Assembly (NCBI RefSeq): GCF_902806685.2
Contig: NC_048546.1
Span: 12,046,534 to 12,110,533 of the forward strand
Reading direction: 5' to 3'
DNA length: 64,000 nt
DNA from: Maniola hyperantus
Taxonomy: Eukaryota; Arthropoda; Insecta; Lepidoptera; Nymphalidae
The translations under genes and the position numbers were made by a program. Under the pieces are notes generated by a model, which made no database searches, was not told where the DNA came from, and was given only the letters and a program-made list of their open reading frames with translations. Within the stretch, counting starts at the first letter, position 1, and each line of letters opens with the position of its first letter. Below are positions 22,222 through 34,218 of this stretch, piece after piece.

Positions 22222-22535
22222 TGACGACCTCCCTGGCGCAGTGGTAAGCACTGTGGTCTTATTAGTGGGAGGTCCCGGGTTCGATTCCTGGCAGAGGATT
22301 GGAATTTTATAATTTCTAAATTTCTGGTCTGGTCTGGTGGGAGCCTTTGGCCGTGGCTAGTTACCACCCTACCTGCAACGTGTTCCGGTACGATGCCGTG
22401 AAGAAACCAAAGGACGGCATGGTTTAAAAAAAAACTGCCATACCCCTTCCAGGTTAGCTCGCTTCCATCTTAGACTGCATCATCAATTACCACCAGGTGA
22501 GATTGCAGTCAAGGGCTTGTATCTGAATAAAAAAA
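22222..22535 (+). mobile_element. SINE family S2, full length
   Basis: The best copy: A box TGGCGCAGTGG, B box GGTTCGATTCC, 'ttggccgtggctagttacca', 'gcatcatcaattaccaccag', and an A-rich tail after 'gtatctg'. Confidence 0.85.
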
Positions 22536-22939
22536 CCTCTAAAAGTTAAGGCTCTTCAGCTGTTAGTACCAGGAAGGTACTATTAAGTATTCTGTGATAC
22601 CAGTTAGGAAAGTTTATGCTAGTGAGAAGAAGCCGTTATCATGTTTCGTAAAGTTTAATTAGTAGGTAATATACATAATACACCGAACGCCTCGCATTGT
22701 GCGAGTTGTTGCGTGCAAGTATGACGTCACATTTGCGTGCAATTTACTTCGTCATCGTTTACAGTTAGGTGGCCCGAAGAAGAAGAGAATAGTGAGTTGT
22801 GGAAAAATCGGGGGCAGGCCTGCGCTAAGTCGTGGCACTTTTTCTTCGTCGTAAGTCATGGTACTTTTGAGAACATTATGCTGCACTCTCTTAACATCAG
22901 GTTACTCGCCTGCTTGTTTGCTCGCTATCTCTATTAAAC
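22536..22939. other. No gene; short LINE tail
   Basis: 22893-22934 matches the LINE 3' UTR also seen at 8650 and 29056 (aacatcaggttactcgcctg). The rest is unassigned. Confidence 0.4.
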
Positions 22940-23360
22940 TACGGAACCCTAAAAACCGGCCAAGTGCGAAACAGGTTCGCGCACCGAGGGCTCCGTAATA
23001 CAGTGGTATTTTTTCGACATTTTGCACGATAATTCAAAAACTATGATGCATAAAAATATATATAAATCTGTTTTAGAATGCACCGGTAAAGCCCTTTCAT
23101 ATGATACCCCACTTGATATAGTTATCTTAGTTCGAAAATTGAAAATACTAATTATTAATTTATGACCCACAATTTAATTTTTTTGTGTGATGTAACCACA
23201 AATTCACAGTTTTCAGATTTTTCTCCTAAAGCCAGCTGTAAGACCCACCTACCTGCCAAATTTCACGATTCTAGGTCAACGGGAAGTAACCTGTAGGTTT
23301 CTTGACAGACAGACAGACAGACAACAAAGTGATCCTATAAGGGTTCCGTTTTTCTAAAAA
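22940..23360 (+). repeat. Dispersed family F1, near full length
   Basis: 'accggccaagtgcgaaacag' to 'gggttccgtttttctaaaaa', with a short (GACA)n patch at about 23305-23322. Confidence 0.7.
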
Positions 23361-23810
23361 TGAAAGAAGATTAAGAAATTCTTAACAAAGTAACACAAAT
23401 ATAAAAAGAAAAAAGCACAATTTCTTAAAAAGTTACTTTATAGCAGAATATGTAGGTACAAAATACAAATAAACAAAGTTACACAGCTCGTCCGGTACCG
23501 TTTTTTCAACACCAAGTTTCAGAAGCACAAAGAGTGAATAAAAAATGAGAAAGTTTCCTTATTTATAACGCCTTTGACACTCGAAAATGGCGTCCCTATT
23601 TCAGAAACAAAGCGGAAGGATGTTCCCTTGAAACTTGGATCCATAAAAATGGCGTGAGTAGGCGAATGATTACAAGTATACCACGAGAAAACTTTATAGG
23701 ACTGTATGTTCTATGAGGTAAGGCTTTTATTTGTAAAATAATATGATAATGCTGCTGATAAAATTCTGTTGGTTTACGTAGAACTTATAAAAACACCGTC
23801 TTTGCACCGT
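23361..23810. other. No gene seen
   Basis: No supported ORF or repeat. Confidence 0.4.
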
Positions 23811-23972
23811 CACCGCAAATTGCTATTGCGCTGGAACCATGTCTCATTTAACATCAAAATGTCATTTTTACGTCAGCAGAAATAAAAAGATACCATCAGC
23901 TCGAAAATTCAGTCCAGTGCTAATGTCACTAAAATGGCGGCCACGCGCATTAGCAATTCGCGGGACTTATAG
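23811..23972 (-). mobile_element. MITE family D
   Basis: Reverse orientation relative to 4831: 'ttgctattgcgctggaacca' on the left and 'tagcaattcgcgggacttat' on the right. The left terminus is eroded. Confidence 0.6.
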
Positions 23973-24690
23973 ACGCAACGTGCACCGGCCGCGGCAGAGA
24001 AGTGGGGCATATTTCTTTAACTCATTCTAGTCTATGAGCTAGAGATCTGTGATATACCTACTGACGGGACAGTCAGCAGAAGGACTCGGTTGTGACCTAT
24101 GGTACGGAACCTTAAAAACTTGGCCGGATAAAACTAATTTAAAACCTGTTTCGAGTTCGTTAATAGAACGATGAAAGCGTATCAAAGGATCTCTGCTTTT
24201 GTGTCGTAGAGGTGTCGCTCGCGTATCACAAACTCAATGTTTTTAATTAATGTTGTTATTTGAGTTAGGAGTTTGTCAATGATTTTTTGTCAATTATACC
24301 TTATATTACTTTATACTTAATTAATTGATATTTGTTACATACTTGGTTAAATTACAATCCCTACGAATAAAATTCAGAACAATGTTTTATGCGGTGTACG
24401 CATTCGCTATTTTCACTGAAACCGGAACACAGTTAAAAGCTTGTTTGTAGTTATTCTTACACCCATTTAACCTTCTCGTGGCCCACTTCTACCGAGAAAA
24501 CGTTTCTCATTACGCAAACGAACGTTTCAAGCGAAATAGGTAACTCTCCTATTTATTCCCCCTCCATATTAACCCCTGCGCCCACTTTACTTCACTATTC
24601 TTACACTGTAACTAGTGGAAAACGTGTGATGTTGACGTTCCTAAAAAGGTTTTAAAAAGTTCGTAGTGCATACCATCAACAAGACACTTA
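23973..24690. other. No gene seen
   Basis: No supported ORF or repeat. Confidence 0.4.
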
Positions 24691-24820
24691 GGGCGTTTGT
24701 GCACTCATCCGTGAAATCTTGGAGTCCGTAAAATACGAATCGAATGAGTACGTATTTTTATGAAGGCCACTTCGAAGAATCACGGATACGAACCGAATAC
24801 GGATGAGTGCACAAAGGCCC
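24691..24820. mobile_element. Harbinger-like MITE with TTA duplication
   Basis: Ends GGGCGTTTGTGCACTCATCC and, in complement, GGGCCTTTGTGCACTCATCC. It is flanked by TTA on both sides (24688-24690 and 24821-24823), as PIF/Harbinger elements make. No ORF. Confidence 0.75.
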
Positions 24821-24939
24821 TTACGATTACGCACTGCATCCGATCCGAATCCGTGAAAATACGTTCTATAACATGTAGGTACCACCAGTAATCGAATGAA
24901 AATACGTTCAATAACAGGATACCAATAGTTATGTATTTG

Positions 24940-25215
24940 CAGAAGAACAAAAGCGACCGACATAGCTCAAAGGATTAGCAAGCTGAAATGGCAATGGGCA
25001 GGTCATGTCTGTTGCAGAATGGACGGCCGATGGGGCAGACGTGTTCTGGAGTGGAGACCGCGTACCGCTAAGCGCAGTGTGGGACGACCTCCAGCCCGCT
25101 GGACCGATGACCTGAAGAAGGTGGTGGGGAGCGGATGGATGAGAAAGGCGGAGGACCGTGCTTGGTGGCGCGGTCTTGGAAAGGCCAGCTGTGGACGCAT
25201 ACAGGCTGATGGATT
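24940..25215 (+). mobile_element. RTE-type LINE, ORF2 C-terminal fragment
   Basis: One open frame encodes KLKWQWAGHVCC, DGRWGRRVLEWRPRT, GRPPARWTDDL and WWRGLGKA in order. This is the characteristic C-terminal tail of insect RTE-type ORF2 proteins. Catalytic domains are absent. It is the best-preserved fragment of this family here, but a different subfamily from the complete LINE at 43194-49292. Confidence 0.8.
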
Positions 25216-25987
25216 GGATTGGAATAGTAATGTAACGAAATCCCAAACCCGAAGCAATTCGGAATCACCGTTGAATCGTTAAAGCAATAAGCCTGATGAA
25301 TTAACTCTACAATTTGCATATTGTGTTCAACCTCAACCAGACCCACGTTGGTGTTGATATGTACCCAAGTAGGGTAGGCCGCAAACCCGACATGGTTTCA
25401 ATTTATGTCACAATTCAATACGTTCGATTCCGGACCTCTAACTTTCTTTTTAATTATTTAAAACAGTAAGGAGAATCGAAACATAAATTATAAGCATAAT
25501 AATGTGAAAATTTGGTGGCCTTATCGATCTTTTTCTGATAACCAACGTGCAAGACAGTAGGTATACACATATAAACGTCTCTTACTAGCTTCACTAGCTT
25601 TCTAAAAACTCTGTACTGTTCTGAAACACTAGGTACACACGAGTTGTAAATTACGACGCTCTTGTAATGTTTTATTCGTTACAATAAACCGGCTCGAACA
25701 TTCGAGGATTATAACTTTTGAATTTTCAGACAGAAATCCTTTCCGAACGTCCGTATTTTAAGTACTTAAGTGGATTTATTAAATTTATGTGTATAACTAT
25801 AAGAAATTTAACGTTTTATAAAGAAGATTTGTTTGTGTACTGATTCACGCCACCGATTTGTGTTCCGCGTCGGAACTCGGATCATGTTCAGTATTTCAAG
25901 CGCTGAATAAGTAACTTAAGTAAAATCTGAGCTCTAAAGGGTTTGTGAATTAATGGCAAAAAAACATCTTTATCCAGTTATGACATA
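25216..25987. other. No gene seen
   Basis: No supported ORF or repeat. Confidence 0.4.
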
Positions 25988-26209
25988 CTAGCTGATGCCC
26001 GCAACTTCGTACGCATGGATTTAGGGTTTTAAAAATCCTGTGGGAACTTTTAAATTTTCCGGGATAAAAAGTAGCCTATGTCCTGTCCTTCCCCGGGTTG
26101 CAAGCTACCGCTGTACCAAATTTCGTCAAAATCGGTTGAACGGTTGAGCCGTGAAAGGCTAGCAGACAGACAGACAGACACACTTTCGCATTTATAATAT
26201 TAGTATGGA
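25988..26209 (-). mobile_element. Helitron-like element, subtype A, complete
   Basis: The plus strand runs from CTAGctgatgcccgcaactt to 'taatattagtatgga', so on minus it is TC...CTAG with A before and T after. A (GACA)n patch lies at about 26163-26180. Confidence 0.7.
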
Positions 26210-26919
26210 TTAACGTATTAGAGAGAGAGCACCAGCGAGTGCCAGACCTTCGGTATTTTATAAAAGCTGAAAGTTTCTCTGCGTATTGATCCCAACCACG
26301 GAGGAGAGATATTTCTCTAGTCCGTGACCCCAACACAGGGATGAAGGATCAGCGACTATGAAGTTTAGATCACGGTGGCTTTGGAAGATAACAGGTAACA
26401 AAAGTGTAGAAAATCTTAAGTCAAAGTTAAGCCTATTTTATATACTTATATTTTCTTCAGAATAATACCTATTAGAAATCACTTTATGAATTGCCAGACA
26501 CTAGTATCGTAGTAACTCCCTACCAGACGCCCTTAAAGTTTATAAGGTAGTATCGATGGATTCCATAAGGTGGCACGGGCGTATACGTACGGGCTTAGGA
26601 AAGGTTACCCGACCCAATGTAATTATTCAATGTTATGAACTTTGTTCGCAAAGCTTGTAAGTTAAAACAATACAAGAGGGAGGCTCACATAACGAACTGA
26701 TGTTCTTAATTATTGTTAACTTACACGAGCCATTGTTTGAACAGTTCCCCAATTAGTCAATTACAGAAATGTACCTACTTGCTTACTCTACCTACATCGA
26801 ACATCTTATCCGAAAAGGTTTCTATAATGAATCATGTTTCGTCCAATTACGGAGTTTGTGGTGAATGTTCGTGTAAACTTAGATTTACGTGGATAATGTG
26901 GATATGCCGAGATTGTTTT
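26210..26919. other. No gene seen
   Basis: Short ORFs only, none recognised. Confidence 0.4.
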
Positions 26920-27436
26920 TTTATTCCGATACAAGTAAGCCCTCGTCTGCGATCTCATCTGGTGGTAAGTGATGATCTTATATTCTCTCCTCCGTGGTGA
27001 TGATGCAGTCTAAGATGGAAGCGGGTTAACTTGGAAGAGATAATATTATGGCGGTTTCATTAAACCTATACCCAGTGGCGTGCACAAAGTTCAAGCCAGG
27101 GTAAGCATTTAGGTATGAACTTATTTTACGACAGGTACTGAAAATTAAGCATTGATTTATTATAATGAGGGTAAGCAGTGCGTTTATGCTTCTATGAGCT
27201 GCACGCCACTGCCTATACCCCTGATCGGTTCCTACGCGGCATCGCACCGGAACGCTAAATCGCTTGGCGCCACGGCTTTGCCGGTAGGGTGGTAACTAGC
27301 CACGGCTGAAGCCTCCCACGGGACTAGAGACAATTTAGAAATAATGAATTCCTGAATTTCCGTGACCAGGAATCGAAGCCGGGACCTCCCACTAACAAGA
27401 CCACAGCGCTTACCACTGCGCCAGGGAGGTCGTCAT
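26920..27436 (-). mobile_element. SINE family S2 with nested hAT-like MITE
   Basis: The S2 sequence is continuous if 27073-27211 and one 8-bp duplication are removed. The head at the right end has A box (ctggcgcagtggtaagcgct on minus). The B box is mutated. Confidence 0.75.
27073..27211. mobile_element. hAT-like MITE, 139 bp
   Basis: 12-bp terminal inverted repeats CAGTGGCGTGCA, flanked by an exact 8-bp duplication CCTATACC at 27065-27072 and 27212-27219. An 8-bp duplication is the hAT signature. Non-coding. Confidence 0.85.
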
Positions 27437-27597
27437 TAACCTACAACATTCCTTTCGAAAAGATAAAGCAACTTGTTTGGAACAATAATAAAATCAGAAT
27501 GCGAATTATTTAAATATCAAACTTGAGAGATAATACATTCATAATGATAATTTACATATAGAGAGATTTTGTTTTGTGGTGCAATAAAGAATATACA

Positions 27598-27672
27598 AGC
27601 GATTTAGCGTTCCGGTACGATGCCGTGTAGAAACCATAGGGGCATGGTTTTATACAAACTGCCATACCCCTT
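27598..27672 (+). mobile_element. SINE family S2 fragment
   Basis: 'gcgatttagcgttccggtac' to 'aaactgccatacccctt'. It ends just before an F1 copy, so the F1 element may have inserted into it. Confidence 0.55.
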
Positions 27673-27679
27673 CGACATA

Positions 27680-28109
27680 AAAAGAAAAAAACCGGCCAAG
27701 TGCGAGTTGGCTCGCGCAATGAGGGTTCCGTACTACAGTCGTATTTTTTCGACATTTGGCAGGATAATTCAAAAACTATGATACATAAAAATAAATAAAA
27801 ATCTGTTTTAGAATGCACAAGTGAAGACCTTTCATATGATACCCCACTTGATTAGTTATCTTACTTCGAAAATTGAAAATACTAATTATTAGTTCATGAC
27901 CACAATTTTTTTTTTTGTGATCTAACCCTAAATTCACGGTTTTCAGATTTTCCCCAAATGTCAGCTATAAGAACTCCCTACCAAATTTCATGATTCTAGG
28001 TCAACGGGAAGTACCCTGTAGGTTTCTTGACAGACAGACAGACAGACAGGCAACAAAGTGATCCTATAAGGGTTCCGTTTTTCCTTTTGAGGTACGGAAC
28101 CCTAAAAAA
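27680..28109 (+). repeat. Dispersed family F1, full length
   Basis: 'accggccaagtgcgagttgg' to 'aggtacggaaccctaaaaa', with (GACA)n at about 28029-28048. Confidence 0.75.
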
Positions 28110-28538
28110 CGTACATAAGTAAAACCAAGTAACGACTAAATTATATATTTTTTTATTTCTTTACAAAGTGAAATGATGATCAGTATAAAAAAATATTTAA
28201 TCCATGGCTCTTAAGCCATAAATCTTTCAGTTTCCACTGCGATTTCAAACGCTCTATTGTTGGTGTTTGCGAGACACGTGGGAAATCATAGTAGAATAGT
28301 AAACGAAGGCACTTTACTTGTGACAACTGTCAGTAATATTGAATGAGAAATACCTAGAACGCGAAACGCTCTAAGAAACTGCTTTCATTACCTGGATGGT
28401 TCTTTTACATTAAGTAAATCTTTACAAACATACCTAATTACACTGAAACCTTTTGGAAGAATCCACCCAAAAGTGAAAATTGTATGAAAATCGTGGACAA
28501 AATAAACTCGGCATTGGGCCTTTTAGCGCTTTAAACTT
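28110..28538. other. No gene seen
   Basis: No supported ORF or repeat. Confidence 0.4.
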
Positions 28539-28816
28539 TGATAGCCTAGTGGTAAGGACGTCCGCCTTCTAATCGGAGTTCGGGGGTTCGATCTCGGATA
28601 CGCACCTCTAACTTCTTGGAGTAATGTGCGTTCTAAGTAAATAAATAAGGAAAACATCGTGAGGAAACCTGCATGCCTGAGAATTCTCCATAATGTTCTC
28701 AAAGGTGTGTGAAGTCTACCAATCTGCACATGGCCAGCGTGGTAGACTATGGCCAAAACCCTTCTCACTCTGAGAAGAGACCCGTGCTCTGTGCATCATG
28801 ATGATGGTGATGATGG
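28539..28816 (+). mobile_element. SINE family S1, full length
   Basis: A box TAGCCTAGTGG, B box GGTTCGATCTC, full S1 body, and an ATGATG tail. Confidence 0.8.
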
Positions 28817-29055
28817 GCCTTTTTTACCCGACTGCGGCGCAGACCCAAGGAGGGTTATGTGTTTGATCACATCAATATCTAATAGAGTGATAGTGATATT
28901 CTCTATGTAAAAAAACCAGTATGTGTACTGTGTATATCCACAGTGGTCCCTTACATTTTATGATAAGAAGTCTGGGCAGCGATAAGGAAGTAAGCCCGTA
29001 TAAGCTTTGAGATACATCGATCTATGGTCTGTTAGAGGTCATAATCTTGTTTTTT

Positions 29056-29304
29056 TAAATAGAGATAGCGAGCAAATGAGCAGGCGGGTCACCTGATGTT
29101 AAGTGATTACCGCTGCCCATGAACATTGGCAGCACCAGATGAACCGCCGATGCGTTGCCGGCCTTTTAGGAATTTGTTGGTCCGCCCCTTGAATAACTCC
29201 ATGTTGTAATCTAGTGGGAACACCGCCGATGGGAGTTGGTTCCACAGTTTGCATGTGCGTGGAAAGAAGGATCTGGCACAGCGGACGGTCGAAGTGTAAA
29301 ACAA
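29056..29304 (-). mobile_element. LINE ORF2 C-terminal fragment plus 3' UTR
   Basis: An open frame at 29107-29304 encodes RSFFPRTCKLWNQLPSAVFP and YNMELFKGRTNKFLKGRQR. This matches the C-terminal end common to jockey/CR1-type reverse transcriptase ORFs in insects, as far as I recognise it. The UTR at the low-coordinate end is 'ctcgctatctctattt' in complement. No catalytic domain remains. Confidence 0.7.
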
Positions 29305-29789
29305 AACAATACAAACTGATTAGTTTATAGTACTGAAACTGATTAGTATATAAGGGTGTATCTGTGTACAAGAAACACGACTCTCGCATTCGTCATAACT
29401 CATAGTTCCCTTGTAGAACAGGCATTTTTAAGGGACAGATTTACTCTAAATCATGACAACTCTCTGGTTGTGCGTAATTTTCGTACACGAAATAAATTAT
29501 AATTTGGTATCAAATAATTTACACAATTAACGTTCGTATTTCCATATAATTCGATACTCAGGCACACGGAACTCAGAAAAGACAGCTATAGAAGTGTTAG
29601 GGATCGTGAGATTGTCACCGCGCAGATGTGCAATGAAACATCAGTGCGTTTTATTGTAAAAACAGACGTATAACAATTGTATAACGTAAAGCGTTTCAAT
29701 TAAATTTACGTAGATAGTATTATAGAAATGTATCAAGGATAATAATTATAATTTTCTTTCGAATTATTTTTGCATTATCTTCTGCGCGC
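29305..29789. other. No gene seen
   Basis: No supported ORF or repeat. Confidence 0.4.
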
Positions 29790-29960
29790 TTTTATCCACG
29801 TGGATTTAAGTCTTAAAATCCTGTGGCCTCTGTAGGAACTCCTTAATTTTTTGGGGAAAAAGTATTCTATGTCTGTTGCCAGGATGCAAGCTATGTGTAT
29901 GCTAAATTTTGTCATAATCAGTATATTAGTCAAGCAATATAAATGTCAAAGTGTTTCTGT
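29790..29960 (-). mobile_element. Helitron-like element, subtype A, degraded
   Basis: 'cacgtggatttaagtcttaa', 'aactccttaattttttgggg' and 'aggatgcaagctatgtgtat' keep the subtype A order. Both ends are eroded. Confidence 0.45.
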
Positions 29961-30009
29961 CTACCTATTACAATAGTTATAGCATGAGAGAGAGAGAGTG
30001 AGTTGATCA

Positions 30010-30205
30010 AAATCGCGACCCGTGGTAACTCTTTAATTTTCCAGGATAAAAGTAGCCTATGTCACTCTCCAAGTACCTACTTAACTATACCCATGCAAAA
30101 ATCACGTCGATCCGTTGCTCTGTTGCTACGTGATTGAAGAACAAACCAATAAACCAACAAACAAACCACCACCACTTTCGAATTAATTATAATATGGGTA
30201 GTGAT
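30010..30205 (-). mobile_element. Helitron-like element, subtype A, partial
   Basis: 'aactctttaattttccagga', 'ctatacccatgcaaaaatca' and 'aaccaacaaacaaaccacca' match the 8854/21412 variant. The 3' hairpin is missing. Confidence 0.55.
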
Positions 30206-30835
30206 TAAGACATCAGCTATACTATTTCTATTTCCTTATTAAAAGTTCTGTGGTCAGGCCCCTTTTGATCTTGGCGTCGTAATTACGTCCACTATACCTG
30301 AATTCAAATGTCCTGTTCAAGCTCTAATTAGAAATGACATTAATAATGGGATTAAATCACCTTCGGAGACAATCATGATGAATGTAATGCTTAATGGAAT
30401 TAACTACAGTTATACCCAGATGTTATGTAATGAAACCGAGGCTTAAGTGGCAATGGACAGAGCATATAGTTCGGAAAATCAAAGGGTTTCCACGGGATTT
30501 AATAAATCTAAACCCACCTGGTTGAAGTGGCGGGCATCAGCTATTTTATTATAATAGTTGGTCCGCCCTAGTTTGCCTCGTGTGGAATTTTTGGAAATTT
30601 TTGAACCCGGCCCGGCAACGAAAAGCAAAGAAAATCTTACCCAAAAATGAAGAAAAGAGCCCTTTTTTGCGAACTATTACCAACATCCAGCTATTCTCAA
30701 ATCAAGAAAGTAAACGCCCGAATTTGTTGAAAGGGAACCGGAAATGGAATGCTTGCTTCGTCGACTTTAGTTTGTGTGATGAAGATTAACGAGAAAGCCA
30801 CATTGAAAAGAATCCTATAAGCATATTTTTATAAC
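30206..30835. other. No gene; RTE scrap
   Basis: 30425-30470 (gaggcttaagtggcaatgga) is an RTE-type 3' scrap running into a Helitron-like scrap to about 30545. The 69-codon plus frame at 30580-30789 is not recognised. Confidence 0.4.
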
Positions 30836-31085
30836 ACTAGATGATGCCCGCGACTTCGTCTGCGTGGGTTTAGGTTTATATATAATATCTGTCACCGGCT
30901 GTACTCACGTATTTAGACGACGTTAGCCCGACTAGTTTCGAACCCATCCGGGGTCCTTTTTCAAGGGAGTCAGTTCGCGCACGCGTCGCGGTTGAGACTG
31001 CGAGCTGCGCGTGCCGCTGCCCGTAGAGCCCGTTGTTTAGTTTTTTCAAAAATCCTGTGGGAACTCTTTGATTTTCTGGGATAAA
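30836..31085 (-). mobile_element. Helitron-like subtype A split by a nested insertion
   Basis: 'gatgcccgcgacttcgtctg' (30842-) and 'tcaaaaatcctgtgggaact' (31046-) are adjacent in intact copies. A family P element separates them. Confidence 0.7.
30877..31036 (-). mobile_element. Palindromic SINE-like family P, 5'-truncated copy
   Basis: It has the same 3' end as 6758-6889 (atataatatctgtca in complement) and more of the GC-rich centre, ending at 'cccgttg'. The flanks GTTTAGGTTT and GTTTAGTTTT look like a roughly 10-bp duplication with one difference. Confidence 0.7.
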
Positions 31086-31295
31086 TAGTAGTATATTTAT
31101 AATTTTTATGATAATGTTTAACCTACACTTCAAGGAAATTTATAAATAGGTAGATTGCATTAAGTCGCTTGAGTACTGAATGAAAATACTGTATTTCAAA
31201 TTTTGGCACTTGGCAGTAGGTGAACCGTGGCCTAGCGGTCAAAGGCGCTCCCTTATGCCCAGGGAGACGTTATTATGCTCAAGAAATTCTATACA

Positions 31296-31770
31296 AAATA
31301 AAACCGGTCAAGTGCGACTCAAACTCGCGTAATAAAAATATGACTGTAGTACGGAACCCTCAGGGTTCCGTACTACAGTCATATTTTTATTTAATTAAAA
31401 ACTAATTGTATAAAAATCTGTTTTACAATGTACAAGTAAAGCCCTTTCATAATGTTATTACACTTGGTATAGTAATCTTACTTTGAAATTTGAATACACT
31501 AATTATTTATTCATGAACACATTTTTTTTTTGTGATATAACCACAAATTGACGGATTTCGGTTTTTTTCTTCCACCTACTTGTGCTATAAGACCTACCTT
31601 CCTGCAAAATTTCGTGATTCTAGGTCAACGGGAAGCACCCTATAGGTTCTCTTGATAGACACGACAGATGGACAGAAAGACAGATAGACAGACAGACAAC
31701 AAAGTGATCCTATAACTTTCTTTTCCTTTCCGGTTCCTTTTTTCCTTTTGAGGTACGGAACCCTAATAAT
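31296..31770 (+). repeat. Dispersed family F1 with snap-back palindrome
   Basis: F1 order is kept from 'aaccggtcaagtgcgactca' to 'ggtacggaaccctaataat', but the region after the start is duplicated in inverted form (31331-31391). Confidence 0.7.
31331..31391. repeat. Perfect palindrome, 30-bp arms, 1-nt spacer
   Basis: 31331-31360 and 31362-31391 are exact reverse complements around a single C. The right arm is native F1 sequence and the left arm is the extra inverted copy. Confidence 0.95.
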
Positions 31771-31792
31771 AAATACTACCTGTCTGTGTGTA

Positions 31793-31835
31793 TTATAATG
31801 GAAATCACTCACGGTAGTTTAAACGCTAAAATAAC
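31793..31835 (-). mobile_element. Family P, 5' end fragment
   Basis: 'tataatggaaatcactcacg' and 'gtagtttaaacgctaaa' repeat the right end of the full-length copy at 10609-10864. Confidence 0.6.
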
Positions 31836-32227
31836 CCTAATAATATAAGAATCTAACCTAGAAAAAACAGCTCAGGCTTTTCAAAAGTGAGAAAAGCTAT
31901 TCGAATCTCCCGAAGCAAGCAGGAAATTGTTCAGAAGCGTCTACTAAATCAATCTTGTTCGACTTTTCTACTTGGAAACTTTGCAAGGAATTTTCATCCT
32001 GATTCAGCCTGGTTGTTCAGCGTGGAGACTGGAGATGCAGCCACCTTGGCACCTTTCCACGCGGGCATGATTTAAGTTAGAACATAAGTTAGAATATCAT
32101 TTAATACATAGATAAGTACTAATTATTTTTAAGGAGCGCCAGCTCGCCAACAAAGTGGGCGTTTTACATATCTGGTATACGCTTGTTATAAATAAATTTA
32201 AAAAAAAGTACAGTAATTGGCCATAAA
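31836..32227. other. No gene seen
   Basis: A 62-codon plus frame at 31887-32075 is not recognised. Confidence 0.4.
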
Positions 32228-32487
32228 TTCATCATCATCATGATCAACCCATCGCCGGCTCGCTACAGAGCACGGGTCTCCTCTCAGAGTGAGAAGGGTT
32301 TTGGCCATAGTCTACCACGCTAGCCATGTGCAGATTGGTAGACTTCATACGCTTTTGAGAACATTATGGAGAACTCTCAGGGATGCAGGTTTCCTGACGA
32401 TGTTTTCCTTCACCGTTCCGTGCCCGGGATCGAACCCCCGACCTCCGATTAGAAGGCAGACGTCCTAACCACTAGGCTATCACAGCT
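32228..32487 (-). mobile_element. SINE family S1, full length with internal deletion
   Basis: Tail 'catcatcatgatcaaccca', head A box TAGCCTAGTGG and B box GGTTCGATCCC on minus. The segment after 'cttcaccgtt' is shortened relative to 42161. Confidence 0.75.
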
Positions 32488-32528
32488 ATTTAAATCTATA
32501 TTTTTCAATCCATACTTCCATACTTCCA

Positions 32529-32791
32529 TCCATACTAATATTATAAATGCGAAAATGTATCTGTCTATCTGTCTATCTGTGGCCATAAAATGACAGACAG
32601 ATAGACGGACGTCATCGGTCTGTCTTTTCACGGCCCATCCGCTTAACCAATTTTTATGAAATTTGGTACTGAGATTGTTGCATTCCGGGAAAGGATAAAG
32701 GCTACTTTTGATCCCGGAAAATCGAAGAGTTCTCACAGGATTTTAGAAATCCTGAATCCACGCGGACGAAGTCGAGTGCATCATCTACATA
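32529..32791 (+). mobile_element. Helitron-like element, subtype A
   Basis: It starts TCCATACTAATATTATAAAT. A duplicated GTCT/GACA patch gives an inverted stretch at 32570-32630. It ends 'ccacgcggacgaagtcgagt', with the terminal CTAG altered. Confidence 0.65.
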
Positions 32792-32902
32792 GTTTAACAT
32801 AAGACCTTGGACATGGGACTAGGAATCAGCTTAGCTTTTATCTGTGAGTATGAATGATGGTGAGCATAAATTGTTAAATAATAACAAGACACAAAACACA
32901 AA

Positions 32903-33025
32903 GGGCGTTTGTGCACTCATCCGTATTCGGTTCGTATTCTTCGAAGTGGTCGTCATACAAATATGTACTCATGGATTCGTAATTTTACGGAATCCGTGAT
33001 TGCACGGATCAGTGCACAAACGCTC
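32903..33025. mobile_element. Harbinger-like MITE
   Basis: Same ends as 24691-24820 (GGGCGTTTGTGCACTCATCC left, 'agtgcacaaacgct' right). The flanking triplets are not clean duplicates. Confidence 0.65.
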
Positions 33026-33817
33026 TAAGGAGTGTACATACTCTGCTTTGCATAAAATAGGTACCTACACAAATGAGGGCGGTTGGAAGGTAATCCGCAA
33101 GATTTGCCTTGCAAAGAGATCGCTTTACCCGCTTGAAAGGTAAAGTTTTCACGACTACTTACCTACCCAAAGTATCTTCATTAGGGCCAAATTACTTCAA
33201 AACTGGGCCGAGATTGTAATATTATTTGTGATTTTACGGAAATTTACGTTGTACACTTTTTGATTGGTCAGTTAGCGAACGAAGATAATATTATCAACTA
33301 GCAAACACGCGTGAGACGCGCGCCACTCTGTCTACTTTCTTTGCAGGTCGTTACTTGTTGCAAATATGAATCCGCAATAATTTATGCGGATACAGATGCG
33401 GATGTCTGAATTAATGCGAATGGGACGCATTTGCGGATGCGAATATCCGTAACACTCCTGGTTTTGATTCTCTCAAAGGGTCTTGACAGACAGACAGACT
33501 AACCGACAGTGAAATTATCCTATAAGCGTCCTATAAATATTACCCTAAAAACTACAATAATGTCAAGTTTACTATTTGTATTTCTTGTTTTAAATTCGGA
33601 TCCAAGAAATATTAAAAATATCCGGGGAACGGTCTTTGAAAATCCTAATGATAATTATTATGAAAACAAAAAGATACGACGCAGATAAAACTGATAGGGA
33701 AACATTTACCCGGAAGCGATGCGACCCGGGACAGTTTTAAGTGCCTCTAATTACCTACTTTCTTGGTAATACGAACTTTAATCATTAGGGGAAAATGCTT
33801 AAGCTCGATTATCTAGA
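33026..33817. other. No gene; F1 scrap
   Basis: 33475-33550 is a short F1 fragment (cttgacagacagacagacta). At 33375-33455 the motif 'atgcggat' recurs in several variants. Confidence 0.4.
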
Positions 33818-34218
33818 GAAAAACCAGCCAAGTGCGAGTCAGACTCGCGCAATGAAATTCCGTACTACAGTCGTATTTTTTCGACATTTTACAGGATAAA
33901 TCAAAAACTATGATACATAAAAATAAATAAAAATCTGTTTTAGAATGCACAGGTGAAGACCTTTCATATGATACCCCACTTGATATAGTTATCTCACTTC
34001 GAAAGTTGAAAATACTAATTATTAGTTCATGACCACAATTTTTTTTTTGTGTGATGTAACCACAAATTCGCGTTTTTCAGATTTTTTCCCGAATGTCTGC
34101 TATAAGACCTACCTACCTACCTACCCTATAGGTTTCTTGACAGACCGACATACAGACAAACAACAAAGTGATCCTATAAGGATTCCGTTTTTCCTCTTGA
34201 GGTACGGAACCCTAAAAA
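33818..34218 (+). repeat. Dispersed family F1, near full length
   Basis: 'aaccagccaagtgcgagtca' to 'ggtacggaaccctaaaaa', with a short GACA patch. Confidence 0.7.

Noticed and set aside
25003..25346. Minus-strand ORFs at 24929-25346
   Set aside because: They are antisense to the RTE-type ORF2 fragment, which has recognisable sense peptides.
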